64,000 nt of DNA, taken from contig NZ_JAIKLE010000007.1 of assembly GCF_022267315.1 (NCBI RefSeq), positions 1-64,000 of the forward strand, read 5' to 3'. The notes beneath the pieces are model-generated. The model saw nothing but the letters and a program-made list of their open reading frames with translations, made no database searches and had not been told where the DNA came from. The translations under genes and the position numbers were made by a program. The DNA is from Maribellus maritimus. Lineage in GTDB: Bacteria; Bacteroidota; Bacteroidia; Bacteroidales; Prolixibacteraceae. Of this stretch, positions 54,530-63,706 are shown piece after piece. Every line of letters starts with the position of its first letter. Position 1 is the first letter of the stretch.

Positions 54530-55963
54530 ATGAACAAACAAATATTGATAGTAATTATTCTAATTTCGTTTTTTCAAAATGCTTTAGCAATAAATAGTGA
54601 CGGTAAAAATAAATCCAACTTAAACATATTGTTTATTCTTACAGACGATATGGGATATGCGGATTTAGGCTGCTATGGCGGAGTTTCCAACACGCCCAAT
54701 TTAGATAATCTTGCTGAAAAAGGCATTCTGTTTACAAATTTTTATGCTGCTGCTCCCAATTGTTCTCCGTCGCGGGCCGGTTTAATGACAGGTCGTTCTC
54801 CTTCGCGTGTTGGAATGTACAACTACCGCCCGCCAAAACATCCGATGCATTTAAGAGATTCTGAGATTACCATTGCCGAAATACTCAAAGAAGAACATTA
54901 TCAAACCGCTCATTTTGGGAAATGGCATCTCGGATGTTTGCCCCAGGATTCTTTATTAAATCACCCGCAACCGATTGACCAGGGCTTTGATTATTCCCTG
55001 GGTACAGAAAATAATGCTGTCCCGTCGCATCTCAACCCCGTAAATTTTGTTAGAAACGGAAAGGAAATTGGTGAAGTTCAAGGTTACTCTTGTCAAATTG
55101 TTGCCGATGAAGCAATATCGTGGTTGAAAAACAGATATAAAAAGGAATCTCCGTTTTTTATGTATGTAGCTTTTCATGAACCTCATATGAAAGTTGCTTC
55201 TCCTCCTGAGTTGGTGAAAAAATACAGTACTTACCCTCCGAAGGATGCTGAATACCTTGCAAATGTTGAAAACATGGATTTGGCCGCTGGTAGATTATTG
55301 GCCTATCTTGAGGAAAATAATCTGACCGAAAACACATTGATTTTTTTTAGTTCAGACAATGGTTCTTACCGGAGCGCTTCAAATGGAAACCTCAGAGCCG
55401 TTAAAAGTTATCTTTATGACGGCGGAATTCGCGTGCCCGGTATAATAAGCTGTCCGGCAATATTCCAGAAGAATAAGGTTGTTGACGAATCAGCAGGCTT
55501 CGTAGACATGCTGCCAACAATATGCGAGATTGTAGGGAAAGATGTTCCAAAAGACAGAGTTATAGACGGAACAAGTATCCTTAACCTTCTGGAAGGAAAA
55601 GATTTTGACCGGAAAAACAATCTGTTTTGGTTCTTTTACAGAACAACTCCTGAAATAGCCATGAGGATAGATAATTATATGATTATGGGTAAGGATAATG
55701 ATTCGATAAAAAGGGCACATTCATTTTCAAAGCCTGATATGGATTATATCAATATTATGGCAGTAAAAGAATTTGAATTATATGATTTGGGTGAAGATAT
55801 TGGAGAGCAAAAAAATATAATCAATAGTTGTCCGGAAGCCGGGATTTACAAACAAAAGATTAAAGATAAACTCACGGAGATTCAAAAAAGTGGATATAAA
55901 TGGAAATCTCTTCCACCGCCAAATGAAAACAGAAAATACAAGACAGACTGGGTAGAATACTAG
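54530..55963 (+). CDS. S1 family sulfatase, secreted (CSPSR)
   Basis: The 477-aa protein has a signal peptide ending near QNALA (residue 20). LTDDMGYADLGCYGG (37-51), Cys78-S-P-S-Arg82, GKWHLG (about 132-137), SSDNGSYRS and GGIRVPGI describe a complete active site of the arylsulfatase-A-like branch. It should desulfate an exported oligosaccharide. It is 49 bp after the previous sulfatase and ends before a strong terminator at 56095, so transcription from the second susCD system probably stops here. The next four sulfatases would then form a separate unit. Confidence 0.93.
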   Translation: MNKQILIVIILISFFQNALAINSDGKNKSNLNILFILTDDMGYADLGCYGGVSNTPNLDNLAEKGILFTNFYAAAPNCSPSRAGLMTGRSPSRVGMYNYRPPKHPMHLRDSEITIAEILKEEHYQTAHFGKWHLGCLPQDSLLNHPQPIDQGFDYSLGTENNAVPSHLNPVNFVRNGKEIGEVQGYSCQIVADEAISWLKNRYKKESPFFMYVAFHEPHMKVASPPELVKKYSTYPPKDAEYLANVENMDLAAGRLLAYLEENNLTENTLIFFSSDNGSYRSASNGNLRAVKSYLYDGGIRVPGIISCPAIFQKNKVVDESAGFVDMLPTICEIVGKDVPKDRVIDGTSILNLLEGKDFDRKNNLFWFFYRTTPEIAMRIDNYMIMGKDNDSIKRAHSFSKPDMDYINIMAVKEFELYDLGEDIGEQKNIINSCPEAGIYKQKIKDKLTEIQKSGYKWKSLPPPNENRKYKTDWVEY

Positions 55964-56094
55964 CCAATAGCTTTAAGCCATTATAGAAAAATGAGAAATA
56001 AAAAAAATGAAATATATAAAATCAACAAAGTCTATTGCAGCAATTTGTCAAAACTTTAAAATGTTTATGATAGTCAAGTTTAGTTAATGTTACA

Positions 56095-56130
56095 GATAGC
56101 TTTCAGACAAGCTGAAAGCTATCCCTTTTT
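56095..56130 (+). terminator. Strong Rho-independent terminator
   Basis: A 12-bp perfect stem (56095-56106 with 56112-56123), a 5-base loop and CCTTTTT form a clear terminator. It divides the second susCD operon with its two sulfatases from the four-sulfatase run that begins at 56177. The rest of the gap 55964-56176 shows no gene. Confidence 0.88.
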
Positions 56131-56176
56131 AAATATTGTATTAATTTTACGATAATCAACTTTTAAGATAGAAACT

Positions 56177-57796
56177 ATGCACCGAAATTATCAAATCCGA
56201 ATTGTCTTTTTACTGGCTATTTGCAGCGTGTTAATTATTTCCTGTTCTCCCCAACAGGAAGAAACCAGGCAGCCGCCAAATATTATCTACATCATGAGTG
56301 ACGACCATGCCTACCAGGCAATCAGCGCATATGGTTATGGATTAAACGAAACACCAAATATCGACAGACTCGCAAACGAAGGAGCAATTTTCACCAGGGC
56401 TTGTGTTACCAACTCCATTTGTGCTCCCAGCAGGGCGGTCATGTTAACCGGAAAACACAGCTTTGTAAATGGTAAAGTAGACAATGTTCAGCCTTTTAAC
56501 TGGGATCAGCCAAATTTCCCAAAATTACTGCAGGCAGCCGGGTACCAAACCGCTATGATTGGTAAAATTCATTTGGATGGCAGCCCACAGGGATTTGATT
56601 ATTCAATGGTGTTACGGGGGCAAGGCAATTATTACAATCCCGAGTTTATGGTTAACGGGAGCGGGAAATGGGAACGGATTGAAGGATATTGTACCGACAT
56701 CATTACCGACAGTTTGCTGAACTGGCTGCAATACAAAAGAGATCCAGATAAACCGTTCTGCGCCTTATACCACCAGAAAGCTCCGCACCGTAACTGGAAA
56801 CCGGCTCAGGAATATCTTGCCCTGTACGACGATAAAACATTTGACCCTCCATCCAACTACTTCGATGATTATAAAAACAGGGGAACTGCAGCAAAAGAGC
56901 AGGAGATGAAAGTTGACGGTCATGCGCAATGGGGTCAAGATTTCAAAATGATTGTTGACCCCAATGGCGACAGTACAGGATTTATGAATCAACTAAAACG
57001 TTTCAACCAGGAACAGATGGATGACTGGCTGGCGGCATATACTCCAAAAAATGAAGCGATGAAAGCACAAAAGCTTTCAGAAAAAGAAGTTGCGCTTTGG
57101 AAATTTAACCGTTATATCAAAGATTACCTGCGCTGCATCCAATCGGTTGACGACGGTGTGGGCGAATTGCTTGATTATCTTGATGAATCAGGATTAGCTG
57201 AAAATACAATCGTGGTCTACACTTCCGACCAGGGATTTTATCTTGGTGAACATGGTTGGTTTGATAAACGGTTTATGTATGAAGAATCGTTCAAAACACC
57301 ACTTCTAGTAAGGTACCCGAAAGAGATTAAACCCAACACAAAAGTTACCAAATTGGTTCAGAACCTCGACTTTGCTCCTACCTTTCTTGATTATGCAGGT
57401 GTTGGCATCCCGGAAGAAATGCAGGGAGAATCTTTCCGCAAACTGGTAAGCGGAGAAACAGATGAGTGGCGCGATGCTGTTTATTACACCTACTACGAAT
57501 ATCCGTCGGTTCACATGGTAAAACGTCATTATGGTGTTGCAACTGAACGTTATAAACTGATGCATTTTTACTATGATATTGACGAATGGGAAATGTATGA
57601 TCTGGAAAAGGACCCGACCGAAATGCATAACATTTATGACGACCCGGCCTATGCAGACGTTCAAAAAATGATGCACGAAAAACTAACAGAATTGCGTAAA
57701 TATTATGGCGACAGTGAGGAGATGGATCAAAAATATCTCAAGGAATATCTCGATGTAATGGAACAAAGAAGACAAGCAAGAGAGGCACGTCAGTAA
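56177..57796 (+). CDS. S1 sulfatase lipoprotein, paralogue A of a local triplet (CAPSR)
   Basis: The 539-aa protein has a lipobox ending at Cys23 (VLIISC). MSDDHAYQAISAYGYG (40-55), Cys82-A-P-S-Arg86, GKIHLDG, YHQKAPHRNW and TSDQGFYLGEHGWFDKR are its key segments. The second metal segment uses Asp-Gln instead of Asp-Asn. DDHAYQAIS with SDQGFYLGEHGWF is typical of a GlcNAc-6-sulfatase-like branch of S1, though substrate is not certain. It is closely similar to the gene at 57927 and more distantly to that at 61093, for example in HMVKRHYGVAT and HFYYDIDEWE. The unit is led by this gene after the terminator at 56095. Confidence 0.92.
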   Translation: MHRNYQIRIVFLLAICSVLIISCSPQQEETRQPPNIIYIMSDDHAYQAISAYGYGLNETPNIDRLANEGAIFTRACVTNSICAPSRAVMLTGKHSFVNGKVDNVQPFNWDQPNFPKLLQAAGYQTAMIGKIHLDGSPQGFDYSMVLRGQGNYYNPEFMVNGSGKWERIEGYCTDIITDSLLNWLQYKRDPDKPFCALYHQKAPHRNWKPAQEYLALYDDKTFDPPSNYFDDYKNRGTAAKEQEMKVDGHAQWGQDFKMIVDPNGDSTGFMNQLKRFNQEQMDDWLAAYTPKNEAMKAQKLSEKEVALWKFNRYIKDYLRCIQSVDDGVGELLDYLDESGLAENTIVVYTSDQGFYLGEHGWFDKRFMYEESFKTPLLVRYPKEIKPNTKVTKLVQNLDFAPTFLDYAGVGIPEEMQGESFRKLVSGETDEWRDAVYYTYYEYPSVHMVKRHYGVATERYKLMHFYYDIDEWEMYDLEKDPTEMHNIYDDPAYADVQKMMHEKLTELRKYYGDSEEMDQKYLKEYLDVMEQRRQAREARQ

Positions 57797-57926
57797 CGGT
57801 AAGTGGAGTGAGTTTTCACACTGTATATTGCACAAAGCTTAAGTGTATTCTTAAAACTTTTAATTAAAAAATCACCCGGGAGAAAAAAATATAATCTAAA
57901 AAACGGTCAAATCATCCACAACAAAA

Positions 57927-59564
57927 ATGAAAAATCATAAAATGAAGCGAAATCTATTAAAATCACTTTTCATTATCGCAGTTATAACAGGAATTTTTGC
58001 TTGTACTTCTACTCTTCAAAAAGAGGAGCAAAAACCCAATATCATCTATATAATGAGCGACGATCACGGCTACCAGGCAATTAGTGCATATGGTTTTGGT
58101 ATTAATCAAACGCCGAATATAGATCGGATCGCCGAGGGGGGGGCTATTTTTACCCGGGCATGTGTCACCAATTCGCTTTGTGCACCAAGCCGGGCTGTTT
58201 TACTCACCGGAAAACACAGTTTTAAAAATGGTAAAGTAGATAACGTACAAGCCTTTAACTGGGATCAACCCAATTTCCCCAAAATACTTCAGGCCAATGG
58301 TTACCAGACAGCGATGATTGGGAAAATCCATCTGGATGGAATTCCGCAGGGGTTTGATTTTTCGATGGTACTTCCGGGACAAGGAAATTACTACAATCCT
58401 GATTTCCTCATTGAAGGCGAAAAAGTGCAAAAAAAAGGGTACGTTACAGAGATTATTACAGAAACAGCCCTCAACTGGTTAAAAAACAAACGTGATCCGA
58501 ATAAACCATTTTGTCTGCTGTACCATCAAAAGGCCCCTCATCGTGAATGGATGCCCGCCGAAAAATACTATAAACAATACACCAAAATGGAGTTTGAAGA
58601 ACCAGCCACTCTTTTTGATGATTTTGAAGGAAGAGGAACAGCAGCAAAAGAAGCTGAAATGAATATTTTGAAACATCAGAATTGGGCAGGCGATTCAAAA
58701 CTTTATCCTGAGGTAATGGACGAGCTTGGGATAGAAGAAACCTCAAACTGGGGAGTAAATGCTTTTAATAACAACACAGGCAGAATGGATGAAACCCAAA
58801 AAGCTGCCTGGGACGCTGTTTATCAACCTATAAATGAAGAATTCAAAAGAATCTATCCATCAATAAAATCAGACAATAAAGAACTAATGCACTGGAGATA
58901 CGAGCGTTATATGCAGGATTATTTAGCTTGTATTGCATCGGTTGACGAAGGAGTTGGAGAATTGCTCGATTATCTGGATGAAGCAGGACTGGCTGACAAT
59001 ACCATTGTTGTTTACACTTCCGACCAGGGATTTTACCTCGGAGAGCACGGCTGGTTTGATAAACGTTTTATGTACAAAGAGTCTTTCAGAACACCGTTGC
59101 TCATACGATATCCCAAAGAAATTAAGCCGGGAACAAAAATTGACAAGTTGGTTCAAAACCTCGACTTTGCTCCCACATTTCTTGATTATGCAGGATTGGA
59201 AACTCCCACTGAAATGCAGGGAGAGTCTTTCCGCGGCCTGGTAGGTGGCAAAACAGAACAATTCCGCGATTTTGCTTATTACACCTATTATGAATACCCG
59301 TCTATTCACATGGTAAAAAGACACTACGGCGTGGCTACCGACAGGTATAAACTCATCCACTTTTATTATGATATTGATGAATGGGAATTATACGATTTGG
59401 AAGAAGATCCGATGGAAATGAAAAATGTATACGACGATCCGGCGTATGCCGACGTTCGGGAAATGATGCATGAAAAACTCAACACTGCCAGAGAAAATTA
59501 CGGAGACAGTGATGCTAACGATCAAAAATATCTGAAAGCTTACCTCGATGTTCAGGCACAATGA
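57927..59564 (+). CDS. S1 sulfatase lipoprotein, paralogue B of a local triplet (CAPSR)
   Basis: The 545-aa protein has a lipobox ending at Cys26 (GIFAC). It keeps MSDDHGYQAISAYGFG (43-58), Cys85-A-P-S-Arg89, GKIHLDG, YHQKAPHREW and TSDQGFYLGEHGWFDKR. The close match to its upstream neighbour along the whole length indicates a tandem duplication; the middle section (about residues 240-300, around LYPEVMDELG) differs most and may alter specificity. A run of eight G (58136-58143) encodes part of AEGGAIF, a possible slippage site. The gap from paralogue A is 130 bp. The next sulfatase starts 9 bp after the stop. Confidence 0.92.
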   Translation: MKNHKMKRNLLKSLFIIAVITGIFACTSTLQKEEQKPNIIYIMSDDHGYQAISAYGFGINQTPNIDRIAEGGAIFTRACVTNSLCAPSRAVLLTGKHSFKNGKVDNVQAFNWDQPNFPKILQANGYQTAMIGKIHLDGIPQGFDFSMVLPGQGNYYNPDFLIEGEKVQKKGYVTEIITETALNWLKNKRDPNKPFCLLYHQKAPHREWMPAEKYYKQYTKMEFEEPATLFDDFEGRGTAAKEAEMNILKHQNWAGDSKLYPEVMDELGIEETSNWGVNAFNNNTGRMDETQKAAWDAVYQPINEEFKRIYPSIKSDNKELMHWRYERYMQDYLACIASVDEGVGELLDYLDEAGLADNTIVVYTSDQGFYLGEHGWFDKRFMYKESFRTPLLIRYPKEIKPGTKIDKLVQNLDFAPTFLDYAGLETPTEMQGESFRGLVGGKTEQFRDFAYYTYYEYPSIHMVKRHYGVATDRYKLIHFYYDIDEWELYDLEEDPMEMKNVYDDPAYADVREMMHEKLNTARENYGDSDANDQKYLKAYLDVQAQ

Positions 59565-59573
59565 TAAAATAAA

Positions 59574-61091
59574 ATGAATTTACTTAGTACTTCCATATCA
59601 AAAATAAATTCCCAGAGCAGGTACTTGTTTCTTTTGTGTTGGTTTATACTGCCAAATTTTTCAAATGCCCAACCCAATATTTTGCTTATATTCTCCGATG
59701 ATCTGAACACACGAATAGGTCCATATATGGATGTTAACAAACATACCCCAAACCTTGACCGACTGGCAAGTGAAGGCGTTATGTTTACCAGAGCCTATTG
59801 CCAATACCCTCTTTGCGGACCGTCAAGAGCATCGATTATGAGTGGTTTATACCCGGCAAGCAACGGCGTTTTGGTAAATGACGACAAACCTGGTAGCTAC
59901 AAAAAAATAAACCCGGCTTTAAAAGACCATCCTTCAATGGCCGGATTTTTCCGGGAACAGGGGTATTTCACGGCACGCGTATCAAAAATATTTCATATGG
60001 GAGTACCCGGTGGAATTGAACGCGGAGAACCGGGAGGCGACGATCCCACCTCATGGGATTACGCTTTTAACGTGATGGGACCGGAAACCCTGAGCCCAGG
60101 TAAACTGGAGTTGCTTTCACCCAAAAGCCTCCATTACGGAGGCAACTTTGCACGAATGATTTTACCCGATTCACTACGTTTTTACCAAACCGACTATATC
60201 GCCGCCAACCAGGCTATTGCCATCCTCGAAAGTCGTGCGAAAAAGCCGGCAGAAGGCGCAACAAACAAAAAAAAGATAAAACCGGATGCTCCTTTTTTCC
60301 TTTCCGTTGGATTTGTAAGACCTCACGTTCCGCTTATTTCAACTGAGAGTTGTTTTGCCCATTATCCCGACGAAGAGTCGGTTCTGCCACCGGTTGTGGT
60401 TAGCGATGATGTACCGGAACAGGCACTTCGGAGACAAAACGAAAAAATCTGGGGTATGAATGAAGTTCAGAAAAAGAAAACCATAAGTTCATACATGGCC
60501 AGTGTTCGGTTTATGGATCAACAGGTAGGGCGGCTTTTGAACACGCTTGACCAACTGGATTTACGCAAAAACACCATCGTTATTTTCCTTTCCGATCATG
60601 GTTACAACTTAGGCGAACACGATTGCTGGTCCAAAACCAGTTTATGGGAAGGGACCGTCAGGGTGCCATTGATTATTTCAGTTCCGGAAACAGAGGATAA
60701 TTACAGGGGGGAGTTTCAATCCATTGTTGAACTTATTGATCTTTATCCAACATTGGTTGATCTCTGCGGATACACAAAAGAAGCCCCTGATATTTTGCAG
60801 GGGCAAAGCCTTGCTGACGTCATAAAAAATGGCGAGCAAGCGGATAAAAAAACTGAAGCATTTACGGTAACCGACCGAGGCGAATCAGGAACTTTAGTTT
60901 TTGGCGACTACAGATACACGCGTTGGGGAGCTGAAGTTGGAGCAGATAATGAAGAATTGTACAATCACATGTCAGACCCGGAAGAACATAAAAATCTGGT
61001 AAATAATGCCTCTGCAAAAAACGACCTGGAAACAATGAGAAAAAGATTTGATAAGGCCAAAGAGAAATCGACAAAAACACTAACTCAATAA
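59574..61091 (+). CDS. S1 sulfatase, iduronate-2-sulfatase-like (CGPSR)
   Basis: The 505-aa protein has a signal peptide ending near FSNAQ (residue 33). SDDLNTRIGPYMDVNKHTPN (41-60), Cys81-G-P-S-Arg85, SKIFHMG, GFVRPHVPL and LSDHGYNLGEHDCWSK belong to the iduronate-2-sulfatase-like branch, as in the gene at 29071. The Gly before the conserved Lys of GKIFH is Ser here. A lysine-rich insert (near residue 225, KKPAEGATNKKK) is unusual. It interrupts the run of three related sulfatases and has 9-bp and 1-bp gaps to its neighbours, so all four are likely one message. Confidence 0.92.
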   Translation: MNLLSTSISKINSQSRYLFLLCWFILPNFSNAQPNILLIFSDDLNTRIGPYMDVNKHTPNLDRLASEGVMFTRAYCQYPLCGPSRASIMSGLYPASNGVLVNDDKPGSYKKINPALKDHPSMAGFFREQGYFTARVSKIFHMGVPGGIERGEPGGDDPTSWDYAFNVMGPETLSPGKLELLSPKSLHYGGNFARMILPDSLRFYQTDYIAANQAIAILESRAKKPAEGATNKKKIKPDAPFFLSVGFVRPHVPLISTESCFAHYPDEESVLPPVVVSDDVPEQALRRQNEKIWGMNEVQKKKTISSYMASVRFMDQQVGRLLNTLDQLDLRKNTIVIFLSDHGYNLGEHDCWSKTSLWEGTVRVPLIISVPETEDNYRGEFQSIVELIDLYPTLVDLCGYTKEAPDILQGQSLADVIKNGEQADKKTEAFTVTDRGESGTLVFGDYRYTRWGAEVGADNEELYNHMSDPEEHKNLVNNASAKNDLETMRKRFDKAKEKSTKTLTQ

Positions 61092-61092
61092 A

Positions 61093-62697
61093 ATGAAACC
61101 AACAAAATTAACCTTGAGATTTCTGTTGATACTGTTTTCTGTTACTGTACAGTCAGGCTGTGACTCAGACTCTGACGAGAAGCAGAAACAAAGACCCAAC
61201 ATTATTTTTATCATGGCCGATGATCATGCCTACCAGGCCATAAGCGCTTATGGTGGAGATTTGGCTGAAATTGCACCAACACCTAACATCGATCGTTTGG
61301 CCGAAGCAGGTATGCGTTTTAACCACTGCCTGGTTACCAACTCCATTTGCGGACCTTCGCGTGCCACAATCCTCTCCGGAAAGTATAGCCATGAGAACGG
61401 TTTTATTGATAACACGATGGGATCCAGGTTTGATTTTAGCCAACAATCCTATGCCAAGGTTCTTCAAAAAGCAGGTTACAAAACTGCAGTAATTGGTAAA
61501 CTCCATTTGGGAGGCACACCTACAGGTTTCGATTATTTTGATATTCTTCCCGGACAGGGAAGTTATTACAATCCCACATTTATCAACCAGGATGGCCAGT
61601 ACAATATGGAAGGTTATACCACTGAGATTATTACAGACAAAACCATCCGATGGCTCAGCGGTGTAAAAGATTCAACAGAGCCTTTTATGGTGATGATGTG
61701 GCACAAAGCCCCGCACCGGGCATGGGACCCCGGCCCCAACGAACTGGGGATGTACGAGGATGTAACTTTCCCCGAACCGGCAACGCTTTTTGACGACTAT
61801 TCAGGAGACCGGGAGGCTGCAGCCCAAAACAATATGACCATTGCTCATACCATGACCCTTAAGCGGGACCTGAAAATGACAAACCAGCCACGCCGGGGCT
61901 TAAACGAAGAACAGCTAAAACATTGGAATGCAATGTACGGGCCTATTTATGAAGAATTCAAAAAAACAAATCCAACAGGTAAAGATTTGGTGCGCTTTAA
62001 ATACCAGCGCTACATGAGAGATTATCTGGCATGTATATCAGCCGTTGATAAAAGTGTCGGTAAACTACTGGACTATTTAAAGGAAACCGGTCTGGATAAA
62101 AATACAATAGTAGTTTACAGTTCCGACCAGGGTTTTTACCTGGGTGAACACGGATGGTTTGACAAACGCTGGATGTACAAAGAATCACTCAGAACGCCAT
62201 TATTAATTCGCTGGCCAGGCGTTGTAGACCCCGGAACCATAAACAACGACCTTGTGTCCAACCTCGATTTTGGAGAGACCTTTATAGATATTGCCGGAGC
62301 TGATGCCCCTCAGGAAATGCAGGGACGAAGCATACTGCCCATTTTAAAGGGAAAAACACCTGCTGATTGGAGAAAAGCACACTATTATCATTATTACGAA
62401 CATCCGTCAGAACACAATGTAATGCGTCATTACGGAATTACCACCGACAAGTATAAACTTATTCACTTCTATTATGATATTGATGACTGGGAACTGTACG
62501 ATTTGGAAAAGGACCCGATGGAAATGAAAAATGTTTATGATGACGCCGCTTACAATAACATAAAGAAAGAACTTCACGATCAGTTGGAAAAATTGAGAGA
62601 AAAATATAATGACAGTGATACTTCAAACCAGCATTTTATAGAAGAATATAAGGAGAAAGTAAAAGCGAATCCAGGAATTGAATACTGGAAACGATAG
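61093..62697 (+). CDS. S1 sulfatase lipoprotein, paralogue C of a local triplet (CGPSR)
   Basis: The 534-aa protein has a lipobox ending at Cys23 (VQSGC). MADDHAYQAISAYGGD (41-56), Cys86-G-P-S-Arg90, GKLHLGG, WHKAPHRAW and SSDQGFYLGEHGWFDKR mark it as a member of the same branch as the genes at 56177 and 57927. It is more diverged, with CGPSR instead of CAPSR and a different C-terminal tail, so it is an older duplicate or an independent acquisition. It starts one base after the preceding stop, which suggests translational coupling. It is the last gene of the run, and the ankyrin gene follows after 101 bp. Confidence 0.92.
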   Translation: MKPTKLTLRFLLILFSVTVQSGCDSDSDEKQKQRPNIIFIMADDHAYQAISAYGGDLAEIAPTPNIDRLAEAGMRFNHCLVTNSICGPSRATILSGKYSHENGFIDNTMGSRFDFSQQSYAKVLQKAGYKTAVIGKLHLGGTPTGFDYFDILPGQGSYYNPTFINQDGQYNMEGYTTEIITDKTIRWLSGVKDSTEPFMVMMWHKAPHRAWDPGPNELGMYEDVTFPEPATLFDDYSGDREAAAQNNMTIAHTMTLKRDLKMTNQPRRGLNEEQLKHWNAMYGPIYEEFKKTNPTGKDLVRFKYQRYMRDYLACISAVDKSVGKLLDYLKETGLDKNTIVVYSSDQGFYLGEHGWFDKRWMYKESLRTPLLIRWPGVVDPGTINNDLVSNLDFGETFIDIAGADAPQEMQGRSILPILKGKTPADWRKAHYYHYYEHPSEHNVMRHYGITTDKYKLIHFYYDIDDWELYDLEKDPMEMKNVYDDAAYNNIKKELHDQLEKLREKYNDSDTSNQHFIEEYKEKVKANPGIEYWKR

Positions 62698-62798
62698 CTT
62701 CAAAAAACAAATTTGAACCAAAGCCCTTCATAGGCTAGAAAGAAAATTAATTTGATTAGTTTTGGCTAAAATATTAAAACATCAACTCTAATCTGAAA

Positions 62799-63428
62799 AT
62801 GACTAAAAACAAAAATTCTGCAAATATTTTATCAATAAATACTTTTTTGATTCTGATAACTGTCTTTCTATTTGCTTGTTCCGGAGAGAAAAAAGAAAAA
62901 AACAGCCAACCCTCGCCTTCAGAAAAACAACAACAAATAACGCAAAAGCAAACTGAATCAACACTTACAATATTGCCTTCTGCAAGCAACGGTGACCTGG
63001 AAAAAGTAAAAGAATTTCTTGAAAAAGGTGCTGATGTTAATGAAAAGGACGGAGATGGCCGCACAGCGCTCATGTACGCATCTTTCAATGGCTACAAGCA
63101 GATTGTTGAAGAGCTTTTAAAATACAATGCAGATGTTAACTTAACAGATATAAACGGGCGTTCAGCATTGATGTTTGCTGCTTCAGGGCCTTTCCCTGAA
63201 ACGGTAAAGATTCTCCTCGAGAAAGATGCAGAACCTAATATTCAGGACAAAGTGGAACATTTCACGGCTTTTATGTTTTCAGCAGCCGAAGGACAACTTG
63301 AAAACATTAAAATTCTTTTAGAGTATGGTGCAAACCCAAACCTAAAGGATGTTGACGGAGAAGATGCGCTGATGTTCGCTCAAAATAATGGCCACACCAA
63401 GGTAGTTGACTATTTAAAAAGTCTTTAA
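62799..63428 (+). CDS. Ankyrin-repeat lipoprotein
   Basis: The 209-aa protein has a lipobox ending at Cys27 (FLFAC) and a polar linker (residues 28-57). Four to five ankyrin repeats follow (about 58-85, 87-118, 120-150, 154-184 and 187-209), marked by ALMYASFNGYKQIVEELL and ALMFAASGPFPETVKILL. Ankyrin repeats mediate protein contact, and an exported lipid-anchored form could serve as a scaffold or inhibitor at the periplasmic face. No enzyme domain is present. Whether it belongs to the sulfatase operon is unclear. Confidence 0.88.
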   Translation: MTKNKNSANILSINTFLILITVFLFACSGEKKEKNSQPSPSEKQQQITQKQTESTLTILPSASNGDLEKVKEFLEKGADVNEKDGDGRTALMYASFNGYKQIVEELLKYNADVNLTDINGRSALMFAASGPFPETVKILLEKDAEPNIQDKVEHFTAFMFSAAEGQLENIKILLEYGANPNLKDVDGEDALMFAQNNGHTKVVDYLKSL

Positions 63429-63448
63429 AAGATTATTTCCATATTACA

Positions 63449-63491
63449 GAATGAAGAGATTTTTTTGTAATACAAGGATTTCTCTTCATTC
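63449..63491 (+). terminator. Hairpin after the ankyrin gene
   Basis: An 11-bp stem (63449-63459 with 63481-63491) encloses a 21-base loop that can form a smaller inner stem. No T run follows, so termination is uncertain. The remaining interval to 63706 shows no gene but holds the promoter candidate at 63626. Confidence 0.4.
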
Positions 63492-63625
63492 CTCATCATG
63501 CCTTATTGACAGAAATACCTGACTAATTACCTCTTTACCATAGAATTTCAACCAATTAAAACAAAATATTCTAACAGATAATTTTAATCTTATCCCGGAA
63601 AAATTATTTGGAATAATTCTATTTT

Positions 63626-63633
63626 AAATTTGT
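63626..63633 (+). promoter_or_regulatory. Candidate -7 element for the URO-D family gene
   Basis: TAAATTTG matches TAnnTTTG exactly and lies 73 bases before the start codon. A TTTG at 63608-63611 is 14 bases upstream, shorter than the usual distance. Confidence 0.35.
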
Positions 63634-63706
63634 CATCCAACGAAACGAAATTTGATATAAATTGGCTTTGGAAGTGTAAACTAATTTAAATAAAACTAAA
63701 CATGAT

